Shown: piece by piece, positions 11,310 to 21,301 of the stretch | Numbering within the stretch: the first letter of the stretch is position 1 | Layout of the letters: every line of letters begins with the position of its first letter | Assembly: GCF_029338175.1 (NCBI RefSeq) | Contig: NZ_CP119862.1 | Location: 3,224,001 to 3,288,000 of the forward strand | Direction: 5' to 3' | Length of the DNA stretch: 64,000 bases | Source of the DNA: Citrobacter enshiensis | GTDB taxonomy: Bacteria; Pseudomonadota; Gammaproteobacteria; Enterobacterales; Enterobacteriaceae | Program-made: the position numbers and the translations under genes | Notes under the pieces: model-generated | Databases searched by the model: none | What the model was told of the DNA's origin: nothing | Seen by the model: the letters and a program-made list of their open reading frames with translations, nothing else

Positions 11310-11331
11310 GTGGGGCCCCGGCCCCACTTTT
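11310..11331 (+). terminator. Attenuator hairpin between fiu and ybiX
   Basis: The GC-only stem GTGGGGC/GCCCCAC with a CCCG loop is followed by TTTT, 10 bp after the fiu stop and just before the ybiX ribosome site. The T run is short, so partial termination is likely. It would lower ybiX expression relative to fiu. Confidence 0.55.
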
Positions 11332-11344
11332 CGGAGAATCGCAC

Positions 11345-12022
11345 ATGATGTATCACATTCCGGGCGTTTTAACGCCGCAAGGCGTCGCGCAATGTCGACA
11401 ACAACTCGAGCAGGCTGACTGGATCGATGGCCGGGCAACCACTGGCGCTCAGGGCGCTCAGGTTAAAAATAACCAGCAGGTTGATACCGGCAGCGAGCTG
11501 TATATCGCCTTACAGAAGGCGGTACTGTCAGCCATCAACCAGAGTGCCCTGTTTTTCTCGGCCGCCTTGCCGAAAACAATCTCCATGCCGCTGTTTAACC
11601 GCTATCAGAATAATGAAACCTATGGTTTTCACGTTGATGGCGCAGTACGCAGCCATCCGGAAAGCGGCTGGATGCGCACCGATCTTTCCGCCACCTTATT
11701 CCTGAGTTCACCGGAGAGCTATGACGGCGGGGAACTGATCGTTAACGATACTTACGGGCAGCATGCGGTGAAGTTACCGGCCGGCGATGTGGTGCTGTAT
11801 CCCTCCAGCAGCCTGCATTGCGTCACTCCGGTAACGCGGGGAGTCCGCGTTGCATCATTTATGTGGGTCCAGTCGATGATCCGTGATGATAAGAAACGCG
11901 CCATGCTGTTTGAACTGGACAAAAATATCCAGTCGCTCAAAAGCCGCAACGGCGAAAGTGACGAGATCCTCTCTTTACTCAACCTCTACCATAATCTGCT
12001 GCGTGAATGGTCTGAAATCTGA
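11345..12022 (+). CDS. ybiX: Fe(II)/2-oxoglutarate PKHD-type hydroxylase YbiX
   Basis: Predicted cytoplasmic 2-oxoglutarate- and iron-dependent dioxygenase of the PKHX family, 225 residues as in E. coli. The metal-binding triad is visible: H96 and D98 (HVD), and H158 in SSLHCVTP. R168 would bind 2-oxoglutarate. The substrate is unknown. The ATG at 11345 follows CGGAGAATCGCAC. Coupling to fiu across an attenuator-like hairpin suggests a role in iron-limited cells or siderophore handling; this is inference from context. Confidence 0.93.
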   Translation: MMYHIPGVLTPQGVAQCRQQLEQADWIDGRATTGAQGAQVKNNQQVDTGSELYIALQKAVLSAINQSALFFSAALPKTISMPLFNRYQNNETYGFHVDGAVRSHPESGWMRTDLSATLFLSSPESYDGGELIVNDTYGQHAVKLPAGDVVLYPSSSLHCVTPVTRGVRVASFMWVQSMIRDDKKRAMLFELDKNIQSLKSRNGESDEILSLLNLYHNLLREWSEI

Positions 12023-12104
12023 GAAGACGCTGTCTTGACGGTGCGATTATTGCCCCCACATTCACTACAATTACCCTATGAAATGAATGTGGAGGTAACG
12101 GCTT

Positions 12105-12371
12105 ATGGCATCCGGATGGGCAAATGACGACGCCGTGAATGAGCAGATCAACAATACCATTGAAGATGCTGTCGCACGCGTTCGCGGGGAATTACCCCAG
12201 GGGGAAAGTCTGCATGAATGCGAAGAGTGTGGCGATCCGATTCCCGAAGCCCGACGCAAAGCGGTTCCGGGCGTCAGGTTATGCCTCACCTGCCAGCAGG
12301 AGAAAGATTCAAGAAACGAAACATTCTCAGGATATAATCGCAGAGGATCGAAAGACAGCCAGTTACGTTGA
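12105..12371 (+). CDS. ybiI: DksA/TraR-type zinc finger protein YbiI
   Basis: Small (88-residue) member of the DksA/TraR C4 zinc-finger family. The four zinc cysteines are C39, C42, C60 and C63 (CEEC...CLTC), with the family motif GDPIPEARRKA between them. An acidic, coiled N-terminus (about residues 8-30) precedes the finger. It lacks the long coiled coil of DksA, so direct RNA polymerase regulation is uncertain. The ATG at 12105 follows GGAGGTAACGGCTT. Confidence 0.93.
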   Translation: MASGWANDDAVNEQINNTIEDAVARVRGELPQGESLHECEECGDPIPEARRKAVPGVRLCLTCQQEKDSRNETFSGYNRRGSKDSQLR

Positions 12372-12656
12372 CTTATCTTTACCGAAAAAATCGCGTGACG
12401 CATTTTTCTTTACGCTCACGGTTTTTGGCGAACTGCGTAGCAAAATGTGCCGTTATCCTTCGCTCTGTAAACCGCAGCATCAGGAACTGTAAAGGCATAA
12501 TCTGAATTTATTAATAATCAATAAGTTATTTGTCATTCAATATTTTTGATTAACGCCGTCAATTCTATTCGATTTTATCTCTCGCTAAATAACGTGATAC
12601 TTATCACATCGACGGAACATCGTCTTACTAACAGAATAACCTGCGAGAAATTAACT

Positions 12657-12917
12657 ATGAAAACCATCAAATATGCTGTTGCCGCTATCGCTCTGTCTGG
12701 ACTCTCATTTGGCGTTTTCGCTGCCGAGCCGGTGACGGCTGCACAAGCACAAGACATGAATAAAATCGGTGTAGTTTCTGCGGAAGGCGCCACCACCCTG
12801 GACGGTCTGGAAGCGAAACTGGCTGAGAAAGCGGCGGCGGCTGGCGCCAACGGCTATAGCATTACCTCTGCATACAGCAACAACAAAATGAGCGGTACTG
12901 CGGTTATCTACAAATAA
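12657..12917 (+). CDS. ybiJ: DUF1471 periplasmic protein YbiJ
   Basis: Second YhcN/BhsA-family (DUF1471) protein of the window, 86 residues. Signal peptide about 1-22 (MKTIKYAVAAIALSGLSFG, cleaved at FA-A), then the domain with GVVSAEGATTLDGLEAKL and the C-terminal GTAVIYK. Function unknown; family members respond to envelope stress. The ATG at 12657 lies behind a GCGAGAAA site. The ORF extending upstream to 12546 has no homologous leader. A strong terminator follows. Confidence 0.93.
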   Translation: MKTIKYAVAAIALSGLSFGVFAAEPVTAAQAQDMNKIGVVSAEGATTLDGLEAKLAEKAAAAGANGYSITSAYSNNKMSGTAVIYK

Positions 12918-12984
12918 TTTTTTGTCTGTATGCCAACAGACGCCCTGCTCCAACCCTCATAGACCTGTGTGTTACCCTTTGTTT

Positions 12985-13016
12985 GCCCGTCCTCCACTGG
13001 ACGGGCTTTTTTTTTT
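12985..13016 (+). terminator. Strong terminator of ybiJ
   Basis: The stem GCCCGTCC/GGACGGGC with a 6-nt loop is followed by ten T residues. It lies between convergent ybiJ and ybiB. Confidence 0.95.
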
Positions 13017-13027
13017 ACCTGAATCGG

Positions 13028-13996
13028 TTAAAAACTCTGAGCGACGCGTGCCAGACCTTCAGTCAGTGTCTCCACCTCTGCGGTTGCCACCAGACAGCAG
13101 GCCATTTGAATTTTCAACGCGTCAGGAACCGGTTCGCTACCCGCCAGACAGCGCTCAATCCAACGCGCCGTGGTTTCTGGATCTTTCGCGACAGGGAGTG
13201 GCACCGGCTCCTCGGGCATCTCACGTTGGCGATCCACAATCACCTGCACTCCACGCTTATCGATCAGGCTAATTTGCGGGCAGCGCTGCGGATTGGCGTA
13301 CACTTCCCCTTCGGTGCCATGCATCAGCAGACTGCGTCCGCCAATGTCACCAAAGAACTTCGCCACACGTGGGACATATTCCGGATGAGAAACGCTGGCA
13401 AGACGTAAGGCGGCATCTTCTGCAAAAGGCGTCGCCAGCTTCGCCAGCGTGTGGGCACTGTTACGCACCCCCATTCGCCAGCGCATCGCCAGCTGTTTTT
13501 CCAGCGGCGGGCACAGTGTGCCGACGGGAATGAACACCGGTTGGTGTCCGTCGAGTTTTGCCTGCGCCTGACCGACGCTCAGGGTCGGCGTAATTCCCAA
13601 CAGTTCAAAAATGGTTTCAGTCAATACGCGGGTCGGATCTTCGCTCACCCCGTGAACCACCACCGGAAAACCCAGTTTACGCAGCAGGATAGCCAACAGC
13701 GGCGTCAGGTTCGCCTGTTTACGCGCCCCGTTATAGCTGGGGATCACGATAGGCATCGGTTTTGCCACTGGCGGCGTCAGACGAATAGTGTGGTTCTGCA
13801 TCGCCTCATAGAAGCCCAGCATTTCGGCTTCGCCCTCTCCTTTAATGCGCAGCGCAATCAGTACGCCGCCCATTTCCAGGTCAGGGACTTCCCCTTTTAG
13901 CATATGGGTATACAGGCCGCGCGCGGTGTCCTGGTCCAGATCGCGGGCATGATTTTTACCTCGCCCAACCTCTTTGATGATTTTGCGGTAATCCAT
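13028..13996 (-). CDS. ybiB: TrpD2-like nucleic-acid-binding protein YbiB
   Basis: Homologue of anthranilate phosphoribosyltransferase (glycosyltransferase family 3 fold). The E. coli protein binds nucleic acid rather than making tryptophan. The 322 residues (E. coli 320) show the N-terminal helical domain (MDYRKIIKEVGRGKNHARDL) and the alpha/beta domain with PSYNGARKQANLTPLL in place of the canonical glycine-rich phosphoribosyl loop. It lies 30 bp downstream of dinG on the same strand, so it is probably co-transcribed from the LexA-controlled dinG promoter. Confidence 0.92.
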   Translation of the reverse strand: MDYRKIIKEVGRGKNHARDLDQDTARGLYTHMLKGEVPDLEMGGVLIALRIKGEGEAEMLGFYEAMQNHTIRLTPPVAKPMPIVIPSYNGARKQANLTPLLAILLRKLGFPVVVHGVSEDPTRVLTETIFELLGITPTLSVGQAQAKLDGHQPVFIPVGTLCPPLEKQLAMRWRMGVRNSAHTLAKLATPFAEDAALRLASVSHPEYVPRVAKFFGDIGGRSLLMHGTEGEVYANPQRCPQISLIDKRGVQVIVDRQREMPEEPVPLPVAKDPETTARWIERCLAGSEPVPDALKIQMACCLVATAEVETLTEGLARVAQSF

Positions 13997-14026
13997 CGAA
14001 AACTCCTTGCGGGGGTGCGCACACCA

Positions 14027-16177
14027 TTAGCGCCGTCTGCGGCGAGTCGCTTTTGCTTTTGCTTTTGTTTTTACTATAACGTCTGGCACGACAGGTTGCT
14101 CTATCGGAAAAATGGGTAACGCATTCAGTAAACGCTTCCCATAATTTTTGGTCAACAGACGCTTGTCGTAAATCACCACTTCTCCCCAGCAGCCGTGGCT
14201 ACGGATCAATCGCCCCACCTGCTGGATCAAATTAAACGACGCGCTGGGCAAACTCTGCACTTCAAAGGGGTAACGGTTCAGGCTTTTCAACCACTCCCCT
14301 TCGGTAATCACCACCGGACTGTCGATGGGCGGGAAAGCAATCTTGTGAATATGTACCTGGGTGAGCAAGTCGCCTTTCAGATCCAACCCTTCCGCAAAAG
14401 ATTGCAGACCCACCAGCACACTGCGTTCGCCATTTTCCACCCGCTTGCGGTGCGACTCCACCAGCCGGTATCGCGGCTGATCGCCCTGAACTAATAACAG
14501 CAGGCGTAAATCCGTCACATGCTCAAGAAACCGTTGCATCGCCCTGCCACTGGCAAACAATACCAGCATGCCCTGGTGTTTTTTGCTCTCAAGCTCCTGA
14601 CGAAAATAGGCCGCCATCTCCGCAATATGTTGCTCTTCGTTATCAATAAGCGGCTCATACTGCATTTGGGGGATGACGATTTTCCCCTGTTCAACATGGT
14701 TGAATGGCGAGTCGAGGGCCACGAAACGGTCGCCCGCTTTCTCTTTCAGTCCGCTCATCTCCTGCAAGCGAGAGAAACTGTTCAGCGAACGTAGCGTGGC
14801 TGATGTCACCACAATATGCGGCACGCTGCGCCAGAGCAGCCTTTCCAGCTGATCGCTGACGCGAATGCCGACACAGTGAAACCAGACATGCATTTGCCCG
14901 TCGCGCGTATCGCGGGTGGCCCATTTGGACACCGGCGCGCCTGACGATTGCGCCAGCGACGCCAGACGCCACAGCTTACTTTGCGCTTCGAACATGCCCA
15001 ACGCACGGTTCATCTGCAAAATCACCCGATGCAGACGTACGATGTCGTGGGTTCCGGTTTTTTCGCAGAGATCGTTGAGAAACAGTTCCGCCAGCCCGCG
15101 CAACATTTCGGTGAGTTTCGCCAACCGCTGACAAATCTCCATCACCTCTGCGGGCAATTCGCCCATTGAGAAGCGGTGCTCTGCCTCCTGGGTGGCGGGC
15201 ATATAAAGATTCAGAATCGCGTTCAGCGAGGCAATCAGTTCATACAGCTCTTCGCAGTGCGCGTTCAGACGCTCAGGGTTAGCCAGCGGCGGCGTGGTTT
15301 TCGGCCGAAACTGTTCCAGACAGGTCGCCACCAGTTTGGTAAACAGATCGAGTTGCAAGCGATACCAGGGCGCCGTGATTTCAGCACTCATTTCCAGCGC
15401 ATCGCGTGCGACATCGGGCAGATGATGCCCTTCATCCAGCACCAGCAGCAGATTTTTCGGATCCGGCAAGACCGCTTCGCTCTCCATTGCCGCCATGACC
15501 AGCGCATGGTTTGCCACCACCACTTCGGCTTCCTGAATCTCACGGCGCGCCACAAAGAACGGACATTCGCGGTAATAGTGGCAGTTACGGTTGAGGCAGC
15601 TGGCTTTGTCGGTGCTCAGACGCTGCCACAGTGAATCATCAATGGCGATATCGGTATGATCGCGTAAACCATCCCACTTGTAACTGTCCAGATCGCCCTT
15701 CAGCCGGGCGCAGCGCTTTTGCTCTTCCTGATTGTTCGGTGTGAGTTCGTCGTCAAGAAACGCCAGCAGATCCTGCTGGTCAGGTTCGGTGCTGGCCAAC
15801 GCCGCCAGATTGCGCGGACACACATACCGCCCGCGCCCAAACGCGGCGGTAAAACGGAGATCGGGAATAATTTTTCGCAGCAGGGGAAGGTCTTTGCTGT
15901 AAATCTGATCCTGCAAGGCGACGTTGGCGGTACTCACCACCAGCGTTTTTTGTTCTTCGCGCGCGATGGCGATACCGGGGATCAGGTACGAGAGGGTTTT
16001 CCCGACGCCGGTCGGCGCTTCAATCGCCAGATGCCGCCCGTCTTCCCCGGCAAGCGTTTTAGCAACATCAGCAATCATCTGCCGCTGCGGCGCACGGGGA
16101 ATAAAGTCGGGGATCTGTTCCTGAAGCGCCTTATACCAGGCAGCAATTTGCGCTTTTAGCGCGGCGGTCAATGCCAT
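14027..16177 (-). CDS. dinG: ATP-dependent DNA helicase DinG
   Basis: SOS-induced superfamily 2, XPD-like 5'-3' helicase that resolves R-loops and forked DNA during replication-transcription conflicts. Full length at 716 residues. Walker A is APTGVGKT (54-61), the DEAH-type box is DEGH (248-251), and the four iron-sulfur cysteines C120, C194, C199 and C205 are intact. The C-terminal helicase motif QQVGRLIRS is present. The basic tail AKAKATRRRRR ends the protein. The ATG at 16177 lies just downstream of a LexA box. Confidence 0.97.
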   Translation of the reverse strand: MALTAALKAQIAAWYKALQEQIPDFIPRAPQRQMIADVAKTLAGEDGRHLAIEAPTGVGKTLSYLIPGIAIAREEQKTLVVSTANVALQDQIYSKDLPLLRKIIPDLRFTAAFGRGRYVCPRNLAALASTEPDQQDLLAFLDDELTPNNQEEQKRCARLKGDLDSYKWDGLRDHTDIAIDDSLWQRLSTDKASCLNRNCHYYRECPFFVARREIQEAEVVVANHALVMAAMESEAVLPDPKNLLLVLDEGHHLPDVARDALEMSAEITAPWYRLQLDLFTKLVATCLEQFRPKTTPPLANPERLNAHCEELYELIASLNAILNLYMPATQEAEHRFSMGELPAEVMEICQRLAKLTEMLRGLAELFLNDLCEKTGTHDIVRLHRVILQMNRALGMFEAQSKLWRLASLAQSSGAPVSKWATRDTRDGQMHVWFHCVGIRVSDQLERLLWRSVPHIVVTSATLRSLNSFSRLQEMSGLKEKAGDRFVALDSPFNHVEQGKIVIPQMQYEPLIDNEEQHIAEMAAYFRQELESKKHQGMLVLFASGRAMQRFLEHVTDLRLLLLVQGDQPRYRLVESHRKRVENGERSVLVGLQSFAEGLDLKGDLLTQVHIHKIAFPPIDSPVVITEGEWLKSLNRYPFEVQSLPSASFNLIQQVGRLIRSHGCWGEVVIYDKRLLTKNYGKRLLNALPIFPIEQPVVPDVIVKTKAKAKATRRRRR

Positions 16178-16191
16178 GAGAAAACCTGAAA

Positions 16192-16211
16192 TACTGTATA
16201 AACAGCCACTA
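16192..16211. promoter_or_regulatory. LexA box of dinG
   Basis: On the minus strand the 20-bp site reads TAGTGGCTGTTTATACAGTA. The right half CAG is canonical and the left CTG is replaced by GTG, as expected for the imperfect dinG box. It ends 15 bp upstream of the dinG start. Confidence 0.8.
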
Positions 16212-16237
16212 TTGTGGCACTTTCTTAGACGGGTCGC

Positions 16238-16267
16238 AAAAAGAAAAACCCGACCATTCGGTCGGGC
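16238..16267 (-). terminator. Terminator of rhlE
   Basis: The 7-bp stem CCCGACC/GGTCGGG with a 4-nt loop is followed on the minus strand by TTTTTCTTTTT. It lies 15 bp after the rhlE stop and upstream of the dinG promoter. Confidence 0.9.
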
Positions 16268-16282
16268 TTCCCGTTTACTGCA

Positions 16283-17674
16283 TTACTCTGCGGAAGACAG
16301 TCTGCGCGGACGGCGTGGCGGGCGCGGCTTATCGCCTGCCGGTTTCGCATCACCTGACCGGCGCGAAGGTTTGGCCCCGGCTTTTGGCGCACTACCTTCT
16401 GAACGACGCGGTTGCTGCTGACCACGGCCTGCACCGCCCTGACCTTGCCCCTGTGGGGATCGGCCGCGACCGCCGCCGCCGCCACCACCACGTTGCTGCT
16501 GGCGACCATTTTGAATCGGCTCCGCTTTAATGGAAGGGTCCGGCTCATAGCCCGGCATCGCGATACGCGGGATCTCTTTTTTCAGCAGTTTTTCGATGTC
16601 ATGCAGCAGCTTGTGCTCATCAACACAGACCAGCGACAGCGCTTCACCGGTTGCCGCAGCACGCCCGGTACGACCGATACGGTGGACGTAATCTTCCGGC
16701 ACGTTCGGCAATTCATAGTTCACCACGTGCGGCAGTTCTTCAATATCCAGTCCACGCGCCGCGATATCCGTGGCGACCAGCACACGAATGTCGCCGGATT
16801 TAAAATCAGCCAGCGCACGCGTACGCGCCCCTTGTGATTTATTGCCGTGGATGGCCGCGCTACGAATGCCGTCTTTATTCAACTGTTCCGCCAGATGGTT
16901 GGCGCCATGTTTGGTACGGGTGAAGACCAGCACCTGCCGCCAGTCGCCCTGACCAATCATCTGCGACAACAGTTCACGTTTGCGTTTCTTATCAACGAAA
17001 TGCACGTGCTGAGTTACCTGCTCGGACGCCGTGTTACGACGCGCGACTTCGATTTCCAGCGGATTACGCAGCAGTTTTTCAGCCAGCGCTTTGATGTCGT
17101 CGGAGAAGGTCGCGGAAAACAGCAGGTTCTGACGTTTCGGAGGCAATTTAGCCAGTACGCGACGAATGTCGTGGATAAAGCCCATGTCCAGCATGCGGTC
17201 AGCTTCATCCAGCACCAGAATTTCAATCTGATCCAATTTGACGGCGTTTTGATGTTCCAGATCGAGCAAACGGCCTGGGGTTGCCACCAGCACGTCTACG
17301 CCGCCACGCAGTTTCATCATCTGCGGGTTGATGCTGACCCCGCCGAAGACCACCAGCGAACGAATGTTCAGGTATTTGCTGTAATCCCGTACGTTCTCGC
17401 CAATTTGCGCGGCCAGTTCGCGGGTCGGGGTCAGAATCAACGCACGTACCGGGCGACGTACCTTAGCATGCGGTTCATTGGAAATAAGATGTTGCAACAG
17501 CGGCAGCGTAAAGCCCGCCGTTTTACCCGTACCGGTTTGCGCACTGGCCATCAGGTCGCGGCCTTGCAGCACCGCAGGGATCGCCTGCTGCTGAATAGGG
17601 GTAGGTTCACGATAGCCCTGCTCTGCAACGGCGCGCAAAATATCAGGATTTAAACCCAGGGAATCAAAAGACAT
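16283..17674 (-). CDS. rhlE: ATP-dependent RNA helicase RhlE
   Basis: DEAD-box RNA helicase involved in ribosome maturation and RNA decay. The 463 residues show the Q-motif [10 protein letters not shown] (25-34), Walker A AQTGTGKT (45-52), DEAD (156-159), SAT (187-189), and the C-terminal-domain motifs [10 protein letters not shown] and HRIGRTGR. A glycine-, arginine- and glutamine-rich tail of about 70 residues, with a run of nine glycines broken by an arginine, should bind RNA. It diverges from cecR, whose operator lies in the shared 228-bp intergenic region. Confidence 0.96.
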   Translation of the reverse strand: MSFDSLGLNPDILRAVAEQGYREPTPIQQQAIPAVLQGRDLMASAQTGTGKTAGFTLPLLQHLISNEPHAKVRRPVRALILTPTRELAAQIGENVRDYSKYLNIRSLVVFGGVSINPQMMKLRGGVDVLVATPGRLLDLEHQNAVKLDQIEILVLDEADRMLDMGFIHDIRRVLAKLPPKRQNLLFSATFSDDIKALAEKLLRNPLEIEVARRNTASEQVTQHVHFVDKKRKRELLSQMIGQGDWRQVLVFTRTKHGANHLAEQLNKDGIRSAAIHGNKSQGARTRALADFKSGDIRVLVATDIAARGLDIEELPHVVNYELPNVPEDYVHRIGRTGRAAATGEALSLVCVDEHKLLHDIEKLLKKEIPRIAMPGYEPDPSIKAEPIQNGRQQQRGGGGGGGRGRSPQGQGQGGAGRGQQQPRRSEGSAPKAGAKPSRRSGDAKPAGDKPRPPRRPRRLSSAE

Positions 17675-17867
17675 AACTACTCCGAACCGCCCCGACCGTT
17701 CCCGGTGTAGTTTTCAGGGAGATACTCGAAAAAGAGATGACAAAAACCACAATGTCATGAAGGGGCGGAGTGTAGCAGTTTTTGTGACGCACCGCATAAA
17801 TTATCCCGGAGCATACAAGAAACAAAATAACGCCCGGACTGGACAAGCTGAAAAATCAGTCATAATG

Positions 17868-17887
17868 TTAATCAATCGATTGATTAA
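17868..17887. promoter_or_regulatory. CecR operator, perfect 20-bp palindrome
   Basis: TTAATCAATCGATTGATTAA is a perfect inverted repeat ending 15 bp before the cecR ATG, in the cecR-rhlE intergenic region. A TetR-type regulator encoded next door is the obvious ligand. E. coli CecR is known to control its own operon and rhlE. Confidence 0.85.
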
Positions 17888-17902
17888 TACTTAGGTCATG
17901 CC

Positions 17903-18580
17903 ATGAATACCTCAACCATGACGACCAAAGGCGAACAGGCAAAAAGCCAGCTGATTGCCGCTGCCCTTGCGCAGTTCGGTGAATATGGCCTGCATGCCAC
18001 CACCCGGGATATCGCCGCACAGGCCGGGCAGAATATCGCCGCCATTACCTACTATTTTGGCTCAAAGGACGATCTCTACCTCGCCTGCGCCCAGTGGATT
18101 GCCGACTTTATTGGCGGGCAGTTTCGCCCCCACGCCGAGGAGGCGGAACAGCTCTTCGCCCAGCCGCAGCCCGATCGCGGTGCGATGCGCGAGCTGATTC
18201 TGCGCGCCTGTAAGAACATGATTATGCTGCTGACGCAGGAAGACACGGTGAATCTCAGCAAATTCATCTCGCGCGAGCAGCTCTCCCCAACGGCGGCCTA
18301 TCAACTGATACACCATCAGGTTATCGCCCCACTGCATACCCATCTGACGCGGCTGATTGCGGCCTATACCGGCAGTGATGCCGAAGATACCCAAACCATT
18401 TTGCATACCCATGCTCTGTTAGGGGAAGTGCTGGCGTTTCGCCTGGGGAAGGAAACGATCCTCAAGCGCACAGGCTGGTCGCAATTTGATGAGGAGAAAA
18501 CCGCGCTGATTTACCAGACGATCACCTGTCATATCGATCTCATTCTGCAAGGTTTAACGCAAAGGAGTCTGGACTCATGA
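17903..18580 (+). CDS. cecR: TetR-family regulator CecR
   Basis: TetR-type repressor (YbiH) linked in E. coli to sensitivity to cefoperazone and chloramphenicol. The 225 residues have an N-terminal helix-turn-helix ([20 protein letters not shown], then [20 protein letters not shown], about 20-60), followed by a DUF1956-type ligand-binding C-terminal domain. The ATG at 17903 is 15 bp downstream of its likely operator. The stop overlaps the ybhG start (ATGA), so regulator and efflux genes are one operon. E. coli CecR is 223 residues. Confidence 0.94.
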   Translation: MNTSTMTTKGEQAKSQLIAAALAQFGEYGLHATTRDIAAQAGQNIAAITYYFGSKDDLYLACAQWIADFIGGQFRPHAEEAEQLFAQPQPDRGAMRELILRACKNMIMLLTQEDTVNLSKFISREQLSPTAAYQLIHHQVIAPLHTHLTRLIAAYTGSDAEDTQTILHTHALLGEVLAFRLGKETILKRTGWSQFDEEKTALIYQTITCHIDLILQGLTQRSLDS

Positions 18581-19572
18581 AGAAACCCGTCGTTATCGGA
18601 CTGGCCGTGGCGGTGCTTGTCGCCGTGATTGCTGGTGGAACGTGGTGGTACCAAAGTCGGCAGGATAACGGGCTGACGCTGTACGGTAATGTGGACATTC
18701 GCACCGTCAATTTAAGCTTCCGCGTCGGCGGCCGACTCTCTTCACTGGCGGTTGACGAAGGCGATACCATCACCTCCGGGCAGGTGCTGGGCACGCTCGA
18801 TAAAGCGCCGTATGAAAACGCATTAATGCAGGCCAAAGCGGGCGTTTCCGTCGCGCAAGCGCAGTATGATCTGATGCTGGCAGGCTATCGCGATGAAGAG
18901 ATTGCCCAGGCCGCCGCCGCCGTCAAACAGGCGCAGGCCGCCTTTGACTACGCGCAGAACTTTTACCAACGTCAGCAGGGATTGTGGAAAAGCCGTACGA
19001 TCTCCGCCAACGATCTGGAAAACGCCCGCTCCTCCCGTGACCAGGCGCAGGCAACGCTGAAATCAGCGCAGGACAAACTGAGCCAGTACCGCACCGGTAA
19101 CCGCCAACAGGATATCGCCCAGGCGAAAGCCAGCCTTGAACAGGCGCAGGCGCAACTGGCGCAAGCCGAACTCGACTTGCGGGATACCACACTGGTCGCC
19201 CCCTCTGACGGGACGCTGTTAACCCGCGCCGTGGAGCCGGGCAGTATGCTGAATTCCGGCAGCACGGTTCTCACCCTCTCGCTGACGCGTCCGGTCTGGG
19301 TTCGCGCTTACGTCGATGAGCGTAACCTGAGCCAGGTACCGCCGGGTCGAGAAATTTTGCTCTATACCGATGGTCGTCCCGATAAGCCCTATCACGGCAA
19401 AATCGGTTTTGTTTCTCCGACCGCAGAATTCACCCCGAAAACCGTCGAGACACCGGATCTGCGCACCGATCTGGTCTATCGCCTGCGCATTGTGGTGACG
19501 GATGCCGATGATGCGTTACGCCAGGGGATGCCGGTGACGCTGAAGTTCGGTAATGAGGCGCGGCATGAATGA
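18577..19572 (+). CDS. ybhG: HlyD-family membrane fusion protein YbhG
   Basis: Periplasmic adaptor (membrane fusion protein) of the YbhFSR ABC efflux pump. The 331 residues start with an N-terminal signal anchor ([20 protein letters not shown], 4-23), then a lipoyl half-motif, a long Ala/Gln/Lys-rich coiled-coil hairpin (about 75-200, repeated QAQA), the second lipoyl half, and a beta-barrel domain. It overlaps cecR upstream by ATGA and ybhF downstream by 8 bp. It probably bridges the inner-membrane ABC proteins to an outer-membrane channel such as TolC (inference). Confidence 0.94.
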   Translation: MKKPVVIGLAVAVLVAVIAGGTWWYQSRQDNGLTLYGNVDIRTVNLSFRVGGRLSSLAVDEGDTITSGQVLGTLDKAPYENALMQAKAGVSVAQAQYDLMLAGYRDEEIAQAAAAVKQAQAAFDYAQNFYQRQQGLWKSRTISANDLENARSSRDQAQATLKSAQDKLSQYRTGNRQQDIAQAKASLEQAQAQLAQAELDLRDTTLVAPSDGTLLTRAVEPGSMLNSGSTVLTLSLTRPVWVRAYVDERNLSQVPPGREILLYTDGRPDKPYHGKIGFVSPTAEFTPKTVETPDLRTDLVYRLRIVVTDADDALRQGMPVTLKFGNEARHE

Positions 19573-21301
19573 CGCCGTCATTACGCTAAACGGACTGGTT
19601 AAACGCTTTGCGGGAATGGAAAAGTGCGCCGTGGCTCCGCTCGACTGCACGATTCACGCGGGCTATGTCACGGGGCTGGTGGGGCCGGACGGTGCCGGGA
19701 AAACCACCCTGATGCGGATGCTGGCGGGACTACTGAAGCCCGACGGCGGCCAGGCTTCAGTGATTGGGTTTGATCCGATTCGCGACGACAGCGCGCTGCA
19801 TGCCGTGCTCGGTTATATGCCGCAAAAATTTGGCCTGTATGAAGATTTGACCGTCATGGAGAACCTTAACCTCTATGCCGATCTGCGCAGCGTCACCGGC
19901 GAGACGAGAAAAAAAACGTTTGAGCGTCTGTTGGAATTCACCTCGCTCGGCCCATTTACCGGGAGGCTGGCCGGTAAGCTCTCCGGCGGGATGAAACAGA
20001 AGCTGGGGCTGGCCTGTACGCTGGTCGGAGCGCCAAAGGTTCTGCTGCTGGATGAACCCGGCGTCGGCGTGGACCCGATTTCACGACGCGAGCTGTGGCA
20101 AATGGTGCATGAGCTGGCGGGCGACGGAATGCTGATTCTGTGGAGCACCTCGTATCTCGATGAAGCCGAACAGTGTCGCGACGTGCTGCTGATGAACGAA
20201 GGTGAACTTCTCTATCAGGGTGAACCGACGGCACTGACGCAAACCATGGCGGGCCGCAGTTTCTTAATCAGCAGTCCGCAGATAAACAACCGCAAGTTGT
20301 TGCAGCAGGCGTTAAAACTGCCGCAGGTCAGCGATGGCATGATTCAGGGAAAATCCGTCCGTCTGATCCTGAAAAAAGAGGCCACGGCTGACGATATTCG
20401 CAACGGCGAAGGGATGCCGGAAATCGCGATTGATGAAACTGCGCCTCGCTTTGAAGATGCGTTTATTGATCTGCTCGGCGGGGCGGGCACGTCAGAATCC
20501 CCGCTTGGCGCAATCCTGCATACGGTGGAGGGAACGCCCGGCGAGACAGTGATTGAAGCAAAGCAACTGACCAAAAAGTTTGGGGATTTTGCCGCAACCG
20601 ACCAGGTGAATTTTGCCGTCAAGCGCGGAGAAATTTTTGGCCTGCTCGGCCCCAACGGCGCGGGGAAATCCACCACATTTAAAATGATGTGTGGTCTGCT
20701 GGTGCCGACCTCTGGTAAAGCGCTGGTCCTGGATATGGACCTGAAAGTCAGCTCGGGCAAGGCGCGTCAGCATTTGGGCTATATGGCACAAAAATTCTCC
20801 CTCTACGGCAACCTGACGGTGGAGCAAAACCTGCGTTTCTTCTCCGGCGTCTACGGCCTGCGGGGACGCGCGCAAAACGAAAAAATTGCGCGGATGAGCG
20901 AAGCCTTTGGCCTGAAAAGCATTGCGTCGCATGCCACTGATGAACTGCCTCTGGGATTTAAACAGCGCCTGGCGCTGGCCTGCTCGCTGATGCACGAGCC
21001 AGATATTCTCTTTCTCGATGAGCCGACCTCAGGCGTAGACCCTCTCACCCGCCGCGAATTTTGGCTGCATATCAATAGCATGGTCGAAAAAGGCGTAACG
21101 GTCATGGTCACCACCCACTTTATGGATGAAGCGGAATACTGTGACCGTATAGGGCTTGTGTATCGCGGGAAACTGATCGCCAGCGGCACCCCGGATGACC
21201 TGAAAGCGCAGACCGCCGACAACGACACGCCGGACCCGACGATGGAGCACGCGTTTATCACCCTCATTCACGACTGGGACAAGGAGCATACGCATGAGTA
21301 A
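19565..21301 (+). CDS. ybhF: ABC efflux ATPase YbhF (tandem nucleotide-binding domains)
   Basis: ATPase of the multidrug exporter YbhFSR. The 578 residues hold two complete nucleotide-binding domains: the first with Walker [10 protein letters not shown] and signature LSGGMKQKL, the second with Walker [10 protein letters not shown] and a variant signature LPLGFKQRL in place of LSGGQ. Walker B segments are [12 protein letters not shown] and [12 protein letters not shown]. The ATG at 19565 matches the E. coli N-terminus ([11 protein letters not shown]); a start at 19553 is possible but less likely. Overlaps ybhG and ybhS. E. coli YbhF has been tied to tetracycline and cation export. Confidence 0.95.
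   Translation: MNDAVITLNGLVKRFAGMEKCAVAPLDCTIHAGYVTGLVGPDGAGKTTLMRMLAGLLKPDGGQASVIGFDPIRDDSALHAVLGYMPQKFGLYEDLTVMENLNLYADLRSVTGETRKKTFERLLEFTSLGPFTGRLAGKLSGGMKQKLGLACTLVGAPKVLLLDEPGVGVDPISRRELWQMVHELAGDGMLILWSTSYLDEAEQCRDVLLMNEGELLYQGEPTALTQTMAGRSFLISSPQINNRKLLQQALKLPQVSDGMIQGKSVRLILKKEATADDIRNGEGMPEIAIDETAPRFEDAFIDLLGGAGTSESPLGAILHTVEGTPGETVIEAKQLTKKFGDFAATDQVNFAVKRGEIFGLLGPNGAGKSTTFKMMCGLLVPTSGKALVLDMDLKVSSGKARQHLGYMAQKFSLYGNLTVEQNLRFFSGVYGLRGRAQNEKIARMSEAFGLKSIASHATDELPLGFKQRLALACSLMHEPDILFLDEPTSGVDPLTRREFWLHINSMVEKGVTVMVTTHFMDEAEYCDRIGLVYRGKLIASGTPDDLKAQTADNDTPDPTMEHAFITLIHDWDKEHTHE

Noticed and set aside
16847-17653. 268-codon open frame on the plus strand opposite rhlE
   Set aside because: Low-complexity, Gln/Arg/His-rich translation typical of an antisense shadow; rhlE on the other strand has every DEAD-box motif.
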